Source: Acidiferrobacter sp. (lineage in GTDB: Bacteria > Pseudomonadota > Gammaproteobacteria > Acidiferrobacterales > Acidiferrobacteraceae). Taken from it: a stretch of 7,161 nt of DNA. The notes under the pieces are model-generated. The model made no database searches, was not told where the DNA came from, and saw nothing but the letters and a program-made list of their open reading frames with translations. The stretch spans positions 1 to 7,161 of the forward strand of contig DAHWGZ010000079.1 of the NCBI GenBank assembly GCA_027335965.1, in the 5' to 3' direction. How positions within the stretch are numbered: the first letter of the stretch is position 1; every line of letters starts with the position of its first letter. Below are positions 1 to 5,169 of the stretch, piece after piece. Made by a program: the position numbers and the translations under genes.

Positions 1-467
1 CAGGCGGTCGGGAAGTCGATGACCACGAGGCCGAGCGCCGCGCGCAGGCCGGCGCCCGAGGCCACGCGCGCGGTCTCGTCGGCGAAGAAGTACATGTCCG
101 CGAAGCAGGTGGTGCCGCCGCGGATCATCTCGAGCGCCGCGAGCGCGCTACCGTCGCGCGCGAAGTCGGCGTTGACGTGGCGGCTCTCGGCCGGCCAGAT
201 GTGATCGTTCAGCCATTGCGGGAGCGGAAGGTCGTCGGCAAGCCCGCGAAACAGCGTCATGGCGGCATGGGTGTGGGCGTTGACGAGGCCCGGGAGCAGG
301 CAATGGCCGGGGAGATCCACGGTGTGCGCGGCCTCGGGCGCCGCGGCCGCGGGCACCAGCGCCGCGATGCGGCCGTCGCGCACGAGCACGGCGTGGTCAT
401 GCAGCACCTGGCCGCGCGGTTCCACCGGGATGATCCAGGGGGCCTTCAGGCAAAGATCGAAGTCCAT
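1..467 (-). CDS. mtaD: TRZ/ATZ-family amidohydrolase, probable 5-methylthioadenosine deaminase (N-terminal part, cut by window edge)
   Basis: About 155 N-terminal residues of a metal-dependent deaminase of the TrzA/AtzA/SsnA amidohydrolase group. The family member expected here deaminates 5'-methylthioadenosine (and S-adenosylhomocysteine) in the cytosol, the first step of methionine salvage in bacteria that lack direct MTA phosphorolysis. Seen directly: an N-terminal beta segment with APWIIPVEP, then PGLVNAHTHAAMTLFRG near residues 70-85, whose HTH (HxH) is the canonical metal-binding pair. LADDLPLPQWL, HIWPAES, RGGTTCFADMYFF and GLVVIDFPTA follow, all as in proteobacterial MTA-deaminase-like proteins. 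The remaining metal and catalytic residues lie beyond the left edge, so activity cannot be judged. The ATG at 467 is preceded by AGGG at about 5 nt spacing. The gene starts 25 nt after wzt on the same strand, so the two are probably co-transcribed. Nearby mtnA supports the salvage role. A related deaminase (guanine, chlorohydrolase type) is less likely. Confidence 0.88.
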   Translation of the reverse strand, partial: MDFDLCLKAPWIIPVEPRGQVLHDHAVLVRDGRIAALVPAAAAPEAAHTVDLPGHCLLPGLVNAHTHAAMTLFRGLADDLPLPQWLNDHIWPAESRHVNADFARDGSALAALEMIRGGTTCFADMYFFADETARVASGAGLRAALGLVVIDFPTA

Positions 468-492
468 GACAGCCCTCGCGTGGTTGGGGGGT

Positions 493-1236
493 CTAGCGCG
501 TGTGCGCGGTCTTGGCGCGGAAGGTCCCGGTCTCGACGACGCGGCCGCCTTCCAGGCGGACGAATGAATTGCAGAAATCGCGGACCTGGGACTCGTTGTG
601 CGAGACCAGCACGATGCTCATGCCGTTGCGCCGCATGCCGGCAATCCGATCGTGGCATTTTTCCTGGAAGGCGACATCGCCCACCGCCAGGATCTCATCG
701 GCCAGCAGCACGTCGGGCTCGAGATGCACGGCGATCGCGAACGCAAGCCGCATGTACATGCCCGAGGAATAATTCTTCACCGGGGTATCGATGAAGTGCG
801 CGAGCTCGGAGAATTCGACGATGGAGGCGAAGCGTTTGCGCACATCCTTGTTGCGGAATCCATAGAGGCTCGCGTTCAGGTAGACATTCTCTTCGCCGGT
901 CAATTCCGGGTGAAAGCCCACCCCGAGTTCGATCAGGGGCGCCACCCGCCCGCGCGTCACGACCCGTCCCGAGGTGGGCTTCAGGATGCCGGCGATCACC
1001 TGCAGGAGCGTGCTCTTGCCCGAGCCGTTGCGCCCCATGAGACCTATGGCCTCGCCGCGGCGCACCGAAAACGACACGTCGGAGAGCGCCAGGAAGTGTT
1101 CGTGACGGGAGCGCATGCGTTTCTTGAAAAGCCCCACCACCTTGCCCTTCAGGCTATCCACGTGGTTGTGGTGGAGGATGAATTCCTTGGAGACATGATC
1201 CACCACCACGACTTCCTCGGGCAGGGGGCGCGTCAC
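493..1236 (-). CDS. wzt: Polysaccharide export ABC transporter, ATP-binding subunit (Wzt/KpsT/TagH type)
   Basis: Cytoplasmic ATPase, 247 aa, that powers export of a lipid-linked or capsular polysaccharide through the membrane partner encoded just upstream. Seen: Walker A GRNGSGKST at residues 68-76, ABC signature YSSGM at 156-160, Walker B PDVLLADE ending at Glu181, and the H-loop histidine in VSHN at 213. The extended N-terminal stretch with KEFILHHNHVDSLKG and the LIELGVGFHPELTGEENVYLNASLYG segment are hallmarks of the Wzt/KpsT/TagH branch. The protein ends soon after the nucleotide-binding domain, so it lacks the C-terminal carbohydrate-binding domain of long Wzt proteins such as the O9a type. 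The substrate is therefore not predictable, and coupling to chain termination is unlikely to be Wzt-O9a-like. The start is GTG, overlapping the wzm stop as GTGA, with GGAG 5 nt upstream inside the end of wzm. This indicates translational coupling. Confidence 0.93.
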   Translation of the reverse strand: MTRPLPEEVVVVDHVSKEFILHHNHVDSLKGKVVGLFKKRMRSRHEHFLALSDVSFSVRRGEAIGLMGRNGSGKSTLLQVIAGILKPTSGRVVTRGRVAPLIELGVGFHPELTGEENVYLNASLYGFRNKDVRKRFASIVEFSELAHFIDTPVKNYSSGMYMRLAFAIAVHLEPDVLLADEILAVGDVAFQEKCHDRIAGMRRNGMSIVLVSHNESQVRDFCNSFVRLEGGRVVETGTFRAKTAHTR

Positions 1237-2054
1237 AGGCGCTCCACCAGCGAGTCGGCGTAGCGGTGGAAGATGAGGAGTCCGGCCGTGAGGCTTGCCA
1301 CGGTCCAGGCCATGGCCATGGCGAGAATGTGCCAGTCGGGCAGCTGCCCGCTATAGAGTATCCCGCGAAAGATCAGCACGTAGTCGACCAGCGGACTGAC
1401 CGCGAACAACTCGCGCAGATGAGGCGGGATGCGGTGGTACTGGTAGACGATCGGCGTGACCCAGAACAGGAACAGCAGCGTCACGTCGACGAGATGCTTC
1501 AGGTCGCGAAACAGGACGTTCAGGACCGACAGGATCAGCGTGATGCCAAAGGTGAACGCCAAAAAGAACAGCAGGGCGACGGGGTAGGCGGCCAGCACGA
1601 GATGGAGCTTGCCGCCCAAAAACGGGTACATGATGAACAGCAGCAAGATGGCAAGCAGCCATAGCACCACATTGAACACCACCGAGGAGATCGGCACCAA
1701 AAGGCGCGGGAAATAGATCTTCTTCACGAGCCCGGCGTTGGTGAGCAGGGTGTCGCAGCCTTGGCCCGTGATCTGGCTGAAGAGGTTCCAGTGCAGGAGG
1801 CCCGCCATCAGATAGAGCGGGTAGTTCGGCAGCGCCGACTTGAAGACGTCGGAGAACACGAAGATATACAACCCGATCATGACCAGCGGGTTGATGAGTG
1901 ACCACAGGAACCCGAGGGCCGCCCCCTGGTAGCGCACCTGGATGTCCTTGCGCACGAAATTCTTCAACATATCGCCATAGGCGAGCAGGGCGCGCACACC
2001 GACGACTGGCGGCCCGGCCACGGCGGTCGGGAGCTGTCCGAGACTTTTTGCCAT
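1233..2054 (-). CDS. wzm: Polysaccharide export ABC transporter, permease subunit (Wzm/KpsM/TagG type)
   Basis: Integral inner-membrane permease of the ABC-2 family, 273 aa, a normal length for Wzm. It forms the channel with the ATPase encoded next. Seen: the cytoplasmic amphipathic N-terminus leading into RYQGAALGFLWSLINPL (residues 41-57), the diagnostic motif of Wzm/TagG/RfbA-type permeases. About six hydrophobic segments follow, near 46-70, 78-95, 121-146, 150-182, 189-206 and 243-263. KKIYFPRLLVP at 111-121 and the FRDLKH cytosolic turn at 182-187 are also typical. ATG at 2054 gives the full-length N-terminus but has no clear Shine-Dalgarno sequence. It is the first gene of the leftward block, 73 nt from divergent mtnA. 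No glycosyltransferase or polymerase genes are visible beside it, so the exported glycan (O antigen, capsule or teichoic-like polymer) is unknown. Confidence 0.93.
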   Translation of the reverse strand: MAKSLGQLPTAVAGPPVVGVRALLAYGDMLKNFVRKDIQVRYQGAALGFLWSLINPLVMIGLYIFVFSDVFKSALPNYPLYLMAGLLHWNLFSQITGQGCDTLLTNAGLVKKIYFPRLLVPISSVVFNVVLWLLAILLLFIMYPFLGGKLHLVLAAYPVALLFFLAFTFGITLILSVLNVLFRDLKHLVDVTLLFLFWVTPIVYQYHRIPPHLRELFAVSPLVDYVLIFRGILYSGQLPDWHILAMAMAWTVASLTAGLLIFHRYADSLVERL

Positions 2055-2081
2055 AGACCCAACGAAAAAGCGACCTTCGCC

Positions 2082-2090
2082 ATGATAGCA
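2082..2090 (-). promoter_or_regulatory. Possible extended -10 element for wzm-wzt
   Basis: Read on the minus strand this is TGCTATCAT, an extended -10 (TGn plus TATCAT, one mismatch to TATAAT). It lies 27 nt before the wzm ATG, which would give a short leader of about 20 nt. No good -35 hexamer is visible 16-18 nt upstream, which extended -10 promoters can tolerate. This is inferred from sequence alone. Confidence 0.35.
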
Positions 2091-2120
2091 TCATCGCCGG
2101 ACATTGTGTCCCAGGGCGTG

Positions 2121-2126
2121 GGGAGG
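2121..2126 (+). promoter_or_regulatory. Shine-Dalgarno of mtnA that leaves the start ambiguous
   Basis: GGGAGG lies only one nt before the ATG at 2128, too close for efficient initiation, but 7 nt before the in-frame GTG at 2134. The true start may therefore be GTG 2134, giving 353 aa and removing only Met-Ala. The conserved family sequence begins further in, so homology does not decide. Confidence 0.5.
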
Positions 2127-2127
2127 A

Positions 2128-3195
2128 ATGGCGGTGGATCCGGTTCTCTATGACAAGGTGCGCGCCGTCGAGTGGCGCGATGGCGCGGTGCGGCTTTTGG
2201 ATCAGCGCGTGCTGCCGGGCACGCTTCGCCATGAAGAGTGCAGGACGGCGCCCGAGGTGGCGGCGGCCATCACCGCCATGGTCGTGCGCGGGGCGCCGGC
2301 GATCGGCGTGACCGCGGCCTACGGCGCGGTATTGGCGGTCGGCGCCGCTTATGCGCGCGCGCCCGGCGACTGGCGCGCGGCGTCGCGCGCCGATCTCGCC
2401 ACGTTGCGCGCCAGTCGCCCCACGGCCGTGAATCTCGCCTGGGCCCTGAATGTCATGGAGGGCGTGATGGCGGCCGTGGGCGCGGGCTCGCCCGTGCCCC
2501 AGGTCCTCGCCGCCGCGCGGCGCCTGCATGAGGAGGATATCGCCGCCAATCGGCGCATGGGCGCCCTTGGCGCCGCGCTTTTGCCGCCCCAGGCGCGGCT
2601 GCTGACGCACTGCAACACCGGGGCGCTGGCCACCGGGGGCTATGGCACCGCGCTTGGCGTGGTGCGCGCCGCGGCCGCCGCCGGCGGCGTCACCATGGTC
2701 TATGCCGATGAGACGCGCCCATGGTTGCAGGGCGCGCGCCTGACCGCCTGGGAACTCGTGGAGGAGGGGTTGCCGGTGACCGTGCTCGCCGATGGCGCGG
2801 CTGCGGCCTTATTGCGTTCGGGCGACATCGCCGCGGTCCTCGTGGGGGCCGATCGCATTGCCGCCAACGGCGACACCGCCAACAAGATCGGGACCTATGG
2901 GCTCGCGGTATCGGCGCGCCACCATGGCGTGCCGTTTTACGTGGTGGCGCCGATCAGCACGATCGATGCCGCGACCGCCGATGGCCGGGGGATCCCGATC
3001 GAGGAGCGCGCGGAAAGCGAGGTCCTGCACTGCCAGGGGGTGGCGCACAGCCCGGCGCTCGCGCGCGCCTGGAACCCGGTCTTCGACGTGACCCCGGCCG
3101 AGCTCGTCACGGCTTTGATCACCGAGCGTGGGGTGCTGCGGCACCCCGATGCGAAGGGCATGGCCCGGCTCCTGGCATCCCCCGCCCCCGTCTGA
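2128..3195 (+). CDS. mtnA: S-methyl-5-thioribose-1-phosphate isomerase
   Basis: Cytosolic aldose-ketose isomerase of the methionine salvage pathway that converts 5-methylthioribose-1-phosphate to 5-methylthioribulose-1-phosphate. It belongs to the eIF2B alpha/beta/delta-like family. At 355 aa the length is usual. Seen: [17 protein letters not shown] near the N-terminus, [15 protein letters not shown] (52-66), and [19 protein letters not shown] (161-179), which carries the catalytic cysteine (Cys162 here). Then come [17 protein letters not shown] (194-210) and [20 protein letters not shown] (239-258), which holds the conserved acid-base aspartate (Asp242). The C-terminal [18 protein letters not shown] is also typical. 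All key residues are intact. The start is ATG at 2128, but a GTG six nt later is better placed relative to the Shine-Dalgarno sequence (see the separate entry). Upstream in-frame TTG/GTG codons are not conserved-looking. It is paired with the divergent MTA deaminase, whose product, after phosphorolysis, would feed this enzyme. Confidence 0.96.
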   Translation: MAVDPVLYDKVRAVEWRDGAVRLLDQRVLPGTLRHEECRTAPEVAAAITAMVVRGAPAIGVTAAYGAVLAVGAAYARAPGDWRAASRADLATLRASRPTAVNLAWALNVMEGVMAAVGAGSPVPQVLAAARRLHEEDIAANRRMGALGAALLPPQARLLTHCNTGALATGGYGTALGVVRAAAAAGGVTMVYADETRPWLQGARLTAWELVEEGLPVTVLADGAAAALLRSGDIAAVLVGADRIAANGDTANKIGTYGLAVSARHHGVPFYVVAPISTIDAATADGRGIPIEERAESEVLHCQGVAHSPALARAWNPVFDVTPAELVTALITERGVLRHPDAKGMARLLASPAPV

Positions 3196-3199
3196 CGCG

Positions 3200-3236
3200 C
3201 CCGCCGCCTCGGACGCCCCCCGCCCGAGGCGGCGGG
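3200..3236 (+). terminator. Strong GC hairpin after mtnA, probable transcription terminator
   Basis: A 13-bp perfect stem (3200-3212 with 3224-3236, core GCCGCCTCGG/CCGAGGCGGC) with an 11-nt C-rich loop starts 5 nt after the mtnA stop. It has no T-run afterwards (GCCCC follows), so it is not a textbook intrinsic terminator. It may act as a GC-rich terminator or as a 3'-end mRNA stabiliser. Its position directly after a stop codon supports a 3'-end role. Confidence 0.6.
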
Positions 3237-3309
3237 GCCCCATGCCCTCGATCCCGATCCGATCGGCGCAAACCGCTCGCAGGCCCCCTTGGCCGGATAG
3301 TGTCCGGCG
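3237..3309. other. Non-coding spacer between mtnA hairpin and IS66 left end, with a small hairpin
   Basis: No supported gene lies here. A 6-bp inverted repeat GCCGGA-TAGTG-TCCGGC (3292-3308) abuts the outer edge of the IS left repeat. Its right arm, TGTCCGGC (3301-3308), partly repeats the TGTCC...CCGGC text inside the IS terminal repeat (3314-3325). It may be a target-site hairpin or a remnant of an older IS end. Confidence 0.35.
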
Positions 3310-3327
3310 GCGGTGTCCTTCCGGCAA
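3310..3327 (+). repeat. IS66 left terminal inverted repeat
   Basis: GCGGTGTCCTTCCGGCAA is the exact reverse complement of 6884-6901. Beyond the perfect 18 bp, similarity inward is patchy: TGC at 3331-3333 and AAA at 3337-3339 align with the right end. Outward similarity stops at once. Confidence 0.88.
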
Positions 3328-3383
3328 GCATGCAGGAAATGGTTTTTCGGCCCTGCTAACGTCCGTTGCGTACTTCCACCCAT

Positions 3384-3388
3384 GAGGA
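3384..3388 (+). promoter_or_regulatory. Ribosome binding site of tnpA
   Basis: GAGGA lies 9 nt before the ATG at 3398. It fixes that start for the first gene of the IS operon, the only one of the four not preceded by a close upstream IS gene. Confidence 0.6.
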
Positions 3389-3397
3389 ACGCAGAAA

Positions 3398-3820
3398 ATG
3401 AACGAGACGAGAGATAGGGGGCCAGGGCCGGATGGCGGCGAGACCTTTGCGTCCACACGAGCCCTCTTCCAGCACTGGCGGGAGAATCGCGCACCGGGGG
3501 CACGCATCCCCAAGGCCTTATGGGCCGCGGCCGTGGAGATGGCCCGAGAGGTCGGGGTGGTGCAGACAGTGCAGCACCTGCACGTGGAGGGCCTGCAGCT
3601 TGTAAAACGCATGGAGGGTCCGGGGGGCGCGCCGATCCCCGACCCGCAGCCCCTGACCTTTGTCGCGTGGCCGAAAGCGACACCCGCGGCCCCGGTCGGG
3701 GTCTCCGAGTGCGTGATCACGTGTCAGAACACGCACGGCCAGACGATGCAGGTGAGCCTGCAGGGCCCGGGGCTTGCCCAACTGGCACCGCTGTGCGCGG
3801 CCTTCTGGGGGGCGCCATGA
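3398..3820 (+). CDS. tnpA: IS66 accessory protein TnpA
   Basis: First gene of the element, 140 aa, matching the small IS66 OrfA proteins that are needed with TnpB for efficient IS66 transposition but whose biochemical role is unsettled. Seen: a disordered polar start, then a helical stretch of homeodomain/HTH character at about 22-72. It contains FQHWREN, RIPKALWAAAVEMAREVGVVQT and LQLVKRME, as in IS66 and IS3-type OrfA DNA-binding segments. A Pro-rich linker follows, and then a C-terminal beta-type module CVITCQNTHGQTMQVSLQG (105-123) ending in LAPLCAAFW, typical of this subgroup. The stop codon overlaps the tnpB start (ATGA), indicating translational coupling. Its likely role is binding the element ends. 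That is inferred from the HTH-like segment and not shown by the sequence. Confidence 0.82.
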   Translation: MNETRDRGPGPDGGETFASTRALFQHWRENRAPGARIPKALWAAAVEMAREVGVVQTVQHLHVEGLQLVKRMEGPGGAPIPDPQPLTFVAWPKATPAAPVGVSECVITCQNTHGQTMQVSLQGPGLAQLAPLCAAFWGAP

Positions 3821-4248
3821 TTACGATTACCCCGCAGATGCGCGTGCTGGTGGCCGTGGAACCGGTGGACTTCCGGGTCGGTATCGACGGCTTGGCGCAA
3901 CGCTGTCGGGCGGTCCTCCACGAAGAGCCCTTTCTGGGCACGGTGTTTGTCTTTCGCAGCCGCTCGCACACGGCCATCAAGCTCCTCGTCTACGACGGCC
4001 AGGGCTACTGGCTCTGTCACAAGCGCCTGTCACAAGGCCGCTTCCGCTATTGGCCGCAGGCCTCGGACGGGGTGGTGAGCGAGGTGCTGGCGCACGAGGT
4101 GCAGGTGTTGTTGAGCGCGGGGGACCCGACACGGTCCCAGGCCCCGCCGCTGTGGCGGCCGGTGGGCGGGCGGCGCGGGCCGCGATCGGCCGCGGTCCTG
4201 CGAGGCGGGGACGAGGCCGGGCTGGGGGAAAGGGCTTGCGTTCCATGA
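3817..4248 (+). CDS. tnpB: IS66 accessory protein TnpB (IS66 Orf2)
   Basis: IS66 Orf2-like protein, 143 aa. Seen: MITITPQMRVLVAVEPVDFRVG-type N-terminus, GIDGLAQRCRAVL (22-34), GTVFVFRSRSHTAIKLLVYD (41-60), and GYWLCHKRLSQGRFRYWP (63-80), the near-invariant core of this family. It is somewhat longer than the common IS66 Orf2 of about 115-120 aa. The extra C-terminal 30 residues (from about Pro115, rich in Gly, Arg and Ala) look unconserved and low-complexity. ATG at 3817 overlaps the tnpA stop by ATGA. The ATG lacks its own strong Shine-Dalgarno sequence, as expected for a coupled cistron. The next gene starts 24 nt after the tnpB stop. The molecular function is unknown in the family. It is required alongside TnpA and TnpC for transposition of full IS66 elements. 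Confidence 0.92.
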   Translation: MITITPQMRVLVAVEPVDFRVGIDGLAQRCRAVLHEEPFLGTVFVFRSRSHTAIKLLVYDGQGYWLCHKRLSQGRFRYWPQASDGVVSEVLAHEVQVLLSAGDPTRSQAPPLWRPVGGRRGPRSAAVLRGGDEAGLGERACVP

Positions 4249-4272
4249 ACGCGCGCGGTAAGATCGGTCTCC

Positions 4273-5169
4273 ATGGAGATCTTGCTGCGCTACCGCGGCC
4301 GCACCGTCACGACCACCGACGCGCACTTCATCCGCGCCCTGATCGCGGCCCATCCCGAGCAGAGCCGGCGGGCGTTGTCGGCGACCCTTTGTCAGGCCTG
4401 GGACTGGCGTCAGGCCAACGGCGCCCCGCGCGCGATGGTGTGCCGGGGGCTCATGCTGGCGCTCGCGCGCGCGGGGCACATCACTTTACCGCCGGTGCGC
4501 AGACAGCCCCCCAATCCCTTGGGCGTGCGCGCCGCGCGCGTGGCGGGCGCGGGCGGGGCGCCGCTTCCGATCGACATCACGCCGCTTACGGGTCCCTTGC
4601 GCGCCTTGGGGCCGCTTACGGTCGTGTCGGTGCGCCGCACCCCCGCCGAGGCCCTCTTCAAGGGCCTGATGGCGGCTTATCACTATCTCGGCTACACGCA
4701 GCCGGTGGGCGAACACCTGAAGTTCCTGGTCTATGCCGGGACACGCCCGGTGGCGCTCTCGGCGTGGAGCTCGGCCCCCCGGCATCTGGGGCCCCGGGAC
4801 CGGTTCCTCGGCTGGTCGCCCGCGGTGCGCCGCGCCAACATCGGCTCGATCGCCTATAACACGCGATTCTTGATCCTGCCGTGGGTGACCGTCCCCCACC
4901 TGGCCTCGCACGTGCTCTCGCGCCTGACCCGGGCCCTGCCCCAGGCGTGGGCGGATGCCTATGGCCACCCGGTCTATTGGGCCGAGACCTTCGTCGACAC
5001 CACCCGCTATCGCGGCACCTGCTACCGCGCGGCCAACTGGCAGCTCTTGGGCCAGACCCAAGGGCGCGGCAAGGATGATCGCACCCACCAGGCGAACCGC
5101 AGCGTGAAGGACGTGCTCGGCTTGCCGCTTACGCGGGACTATCGCACCCGCTTGTTGCAGACCCCATGA
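4273..5169 (+). CDS. DUF4338 / DruA-like protein encoded within the IS66 operon
   Basis: 298-aa protein of the DUF4338 family, the family named after DruA of the Druantia anti-phage system. Seen: an N-terminal segment (about 15-75), FIRALIAAHPEQSRRALSA and AWDWRQANGAPRAMVCRGLM, that reads as a small helical or winged-helix DNA-binding module. It is followed by a core with YHYLGY (136-141), LKFLVYAG (149-156), ALSAWSSAPRHLGPRDRFLG (161-180), NIGSIAYNTRFLILPWV (189-205) and PHLASHVLSRL. The C-terminal signature is VYWAETFVDTTRYRGTCYRAANW plus LGQTQGRGK (234-267), diagnostic for DUF4338. The catalytic role of the family is not established to my knowledge. The gene follows tnpB by 24 nt with only a weak ribosome site, and its stop overlaps tnpC by ATGA, so it is wired into transposase expression. 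None of the other Druantia genes (large helicase DruE, DruB-D) are present, so a stand-alone defence role is unsupported. An accessory transposition factor is the better inference. Confidence 0.88.
   Translation: MEILLRYRGRTVTTTDAHFIRALIAAHPEQSRRALSATLCQAWDWRQANGAPRAMVCRGLMLALARAGHITLPPVRRQPPNPLGVRAARVAGAGGAPLPIDITPLTGPLRALGPLTVVSVRRTPAEALFKGLMAAYHYLGYTQPVGEHLKFLVYAGTRPVALSAWSSAPRHLGPRDRFLGWSPAVRRANIGSIAYNTRFLILPWVTVPHLASHVLSRLTRALPQAWADAYGHPVYWAETFVDTTRYRGTCYRAANWQLLGQTQGRGKDDRTHQANRSVKDVLGLPLTRDYRTRLLQTP

Larger units (their letters stand above)
2055..2127. promoter_or_regulatory. Divergent promoter region between wzm and mtnA
   Basis: This 73-nt spacer must carry the start signals for both directions unless transcription enters from elsewhere. 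It is locally AT-richer than its neighbours, with a run of A residues near 2064-2069 and an ATGATAGCATCAT stretch near 2082-2094. On the plus strand I see no convincing -35/-10 pair for mtnA. TAGCAT at 2086-2091 is only a weak -10 candidate. No operator-like palindrome or riboswitch fold (for example a SAM aptamer) fits in this length. Confidence 0.5.

Noticed and set aside
2055..2127. SAM-type riboswitch ahead of mtnA
   Set aside because: The 73-nt spacer shows no paired helices of a known SAM aptamer and is shared with a divergent promoter.
1351..2610. Long minus-strand open frame (419 codons) over wzm and mtnA
   Set aside because: It runs antisense to mtnA and out of frame in wzm, and has low-complexity shadow composition. 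Both overlapped genes have complete conserved motifs.
2809..3720. Minus-strand frames spanning the mtnA end, the IS left repeat and tnpA
   Set aside because: They cross the IS boundary, have no recognisable domain, and are antisense to supported genes. They were also tested as the missing half of the interrupted right-flank gene and gave no convincing continuation.
3774..4859. Long plus-strand open frame (361 codons) across tnpB and the DruA-like gene
   Set aside because: It is rich in Arg, Gly, Pro and Ala with no family motifs and overlaps two well-supported genes in other frames. This is a typical GC-rich shadow frame.
4273..5169. A full Druantia anti-phage system
   Set aside because: Only a DruA-like gene is present. 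The large helicase gene and the other Druantia components are absent, and the gene is embedded in an IS operon.
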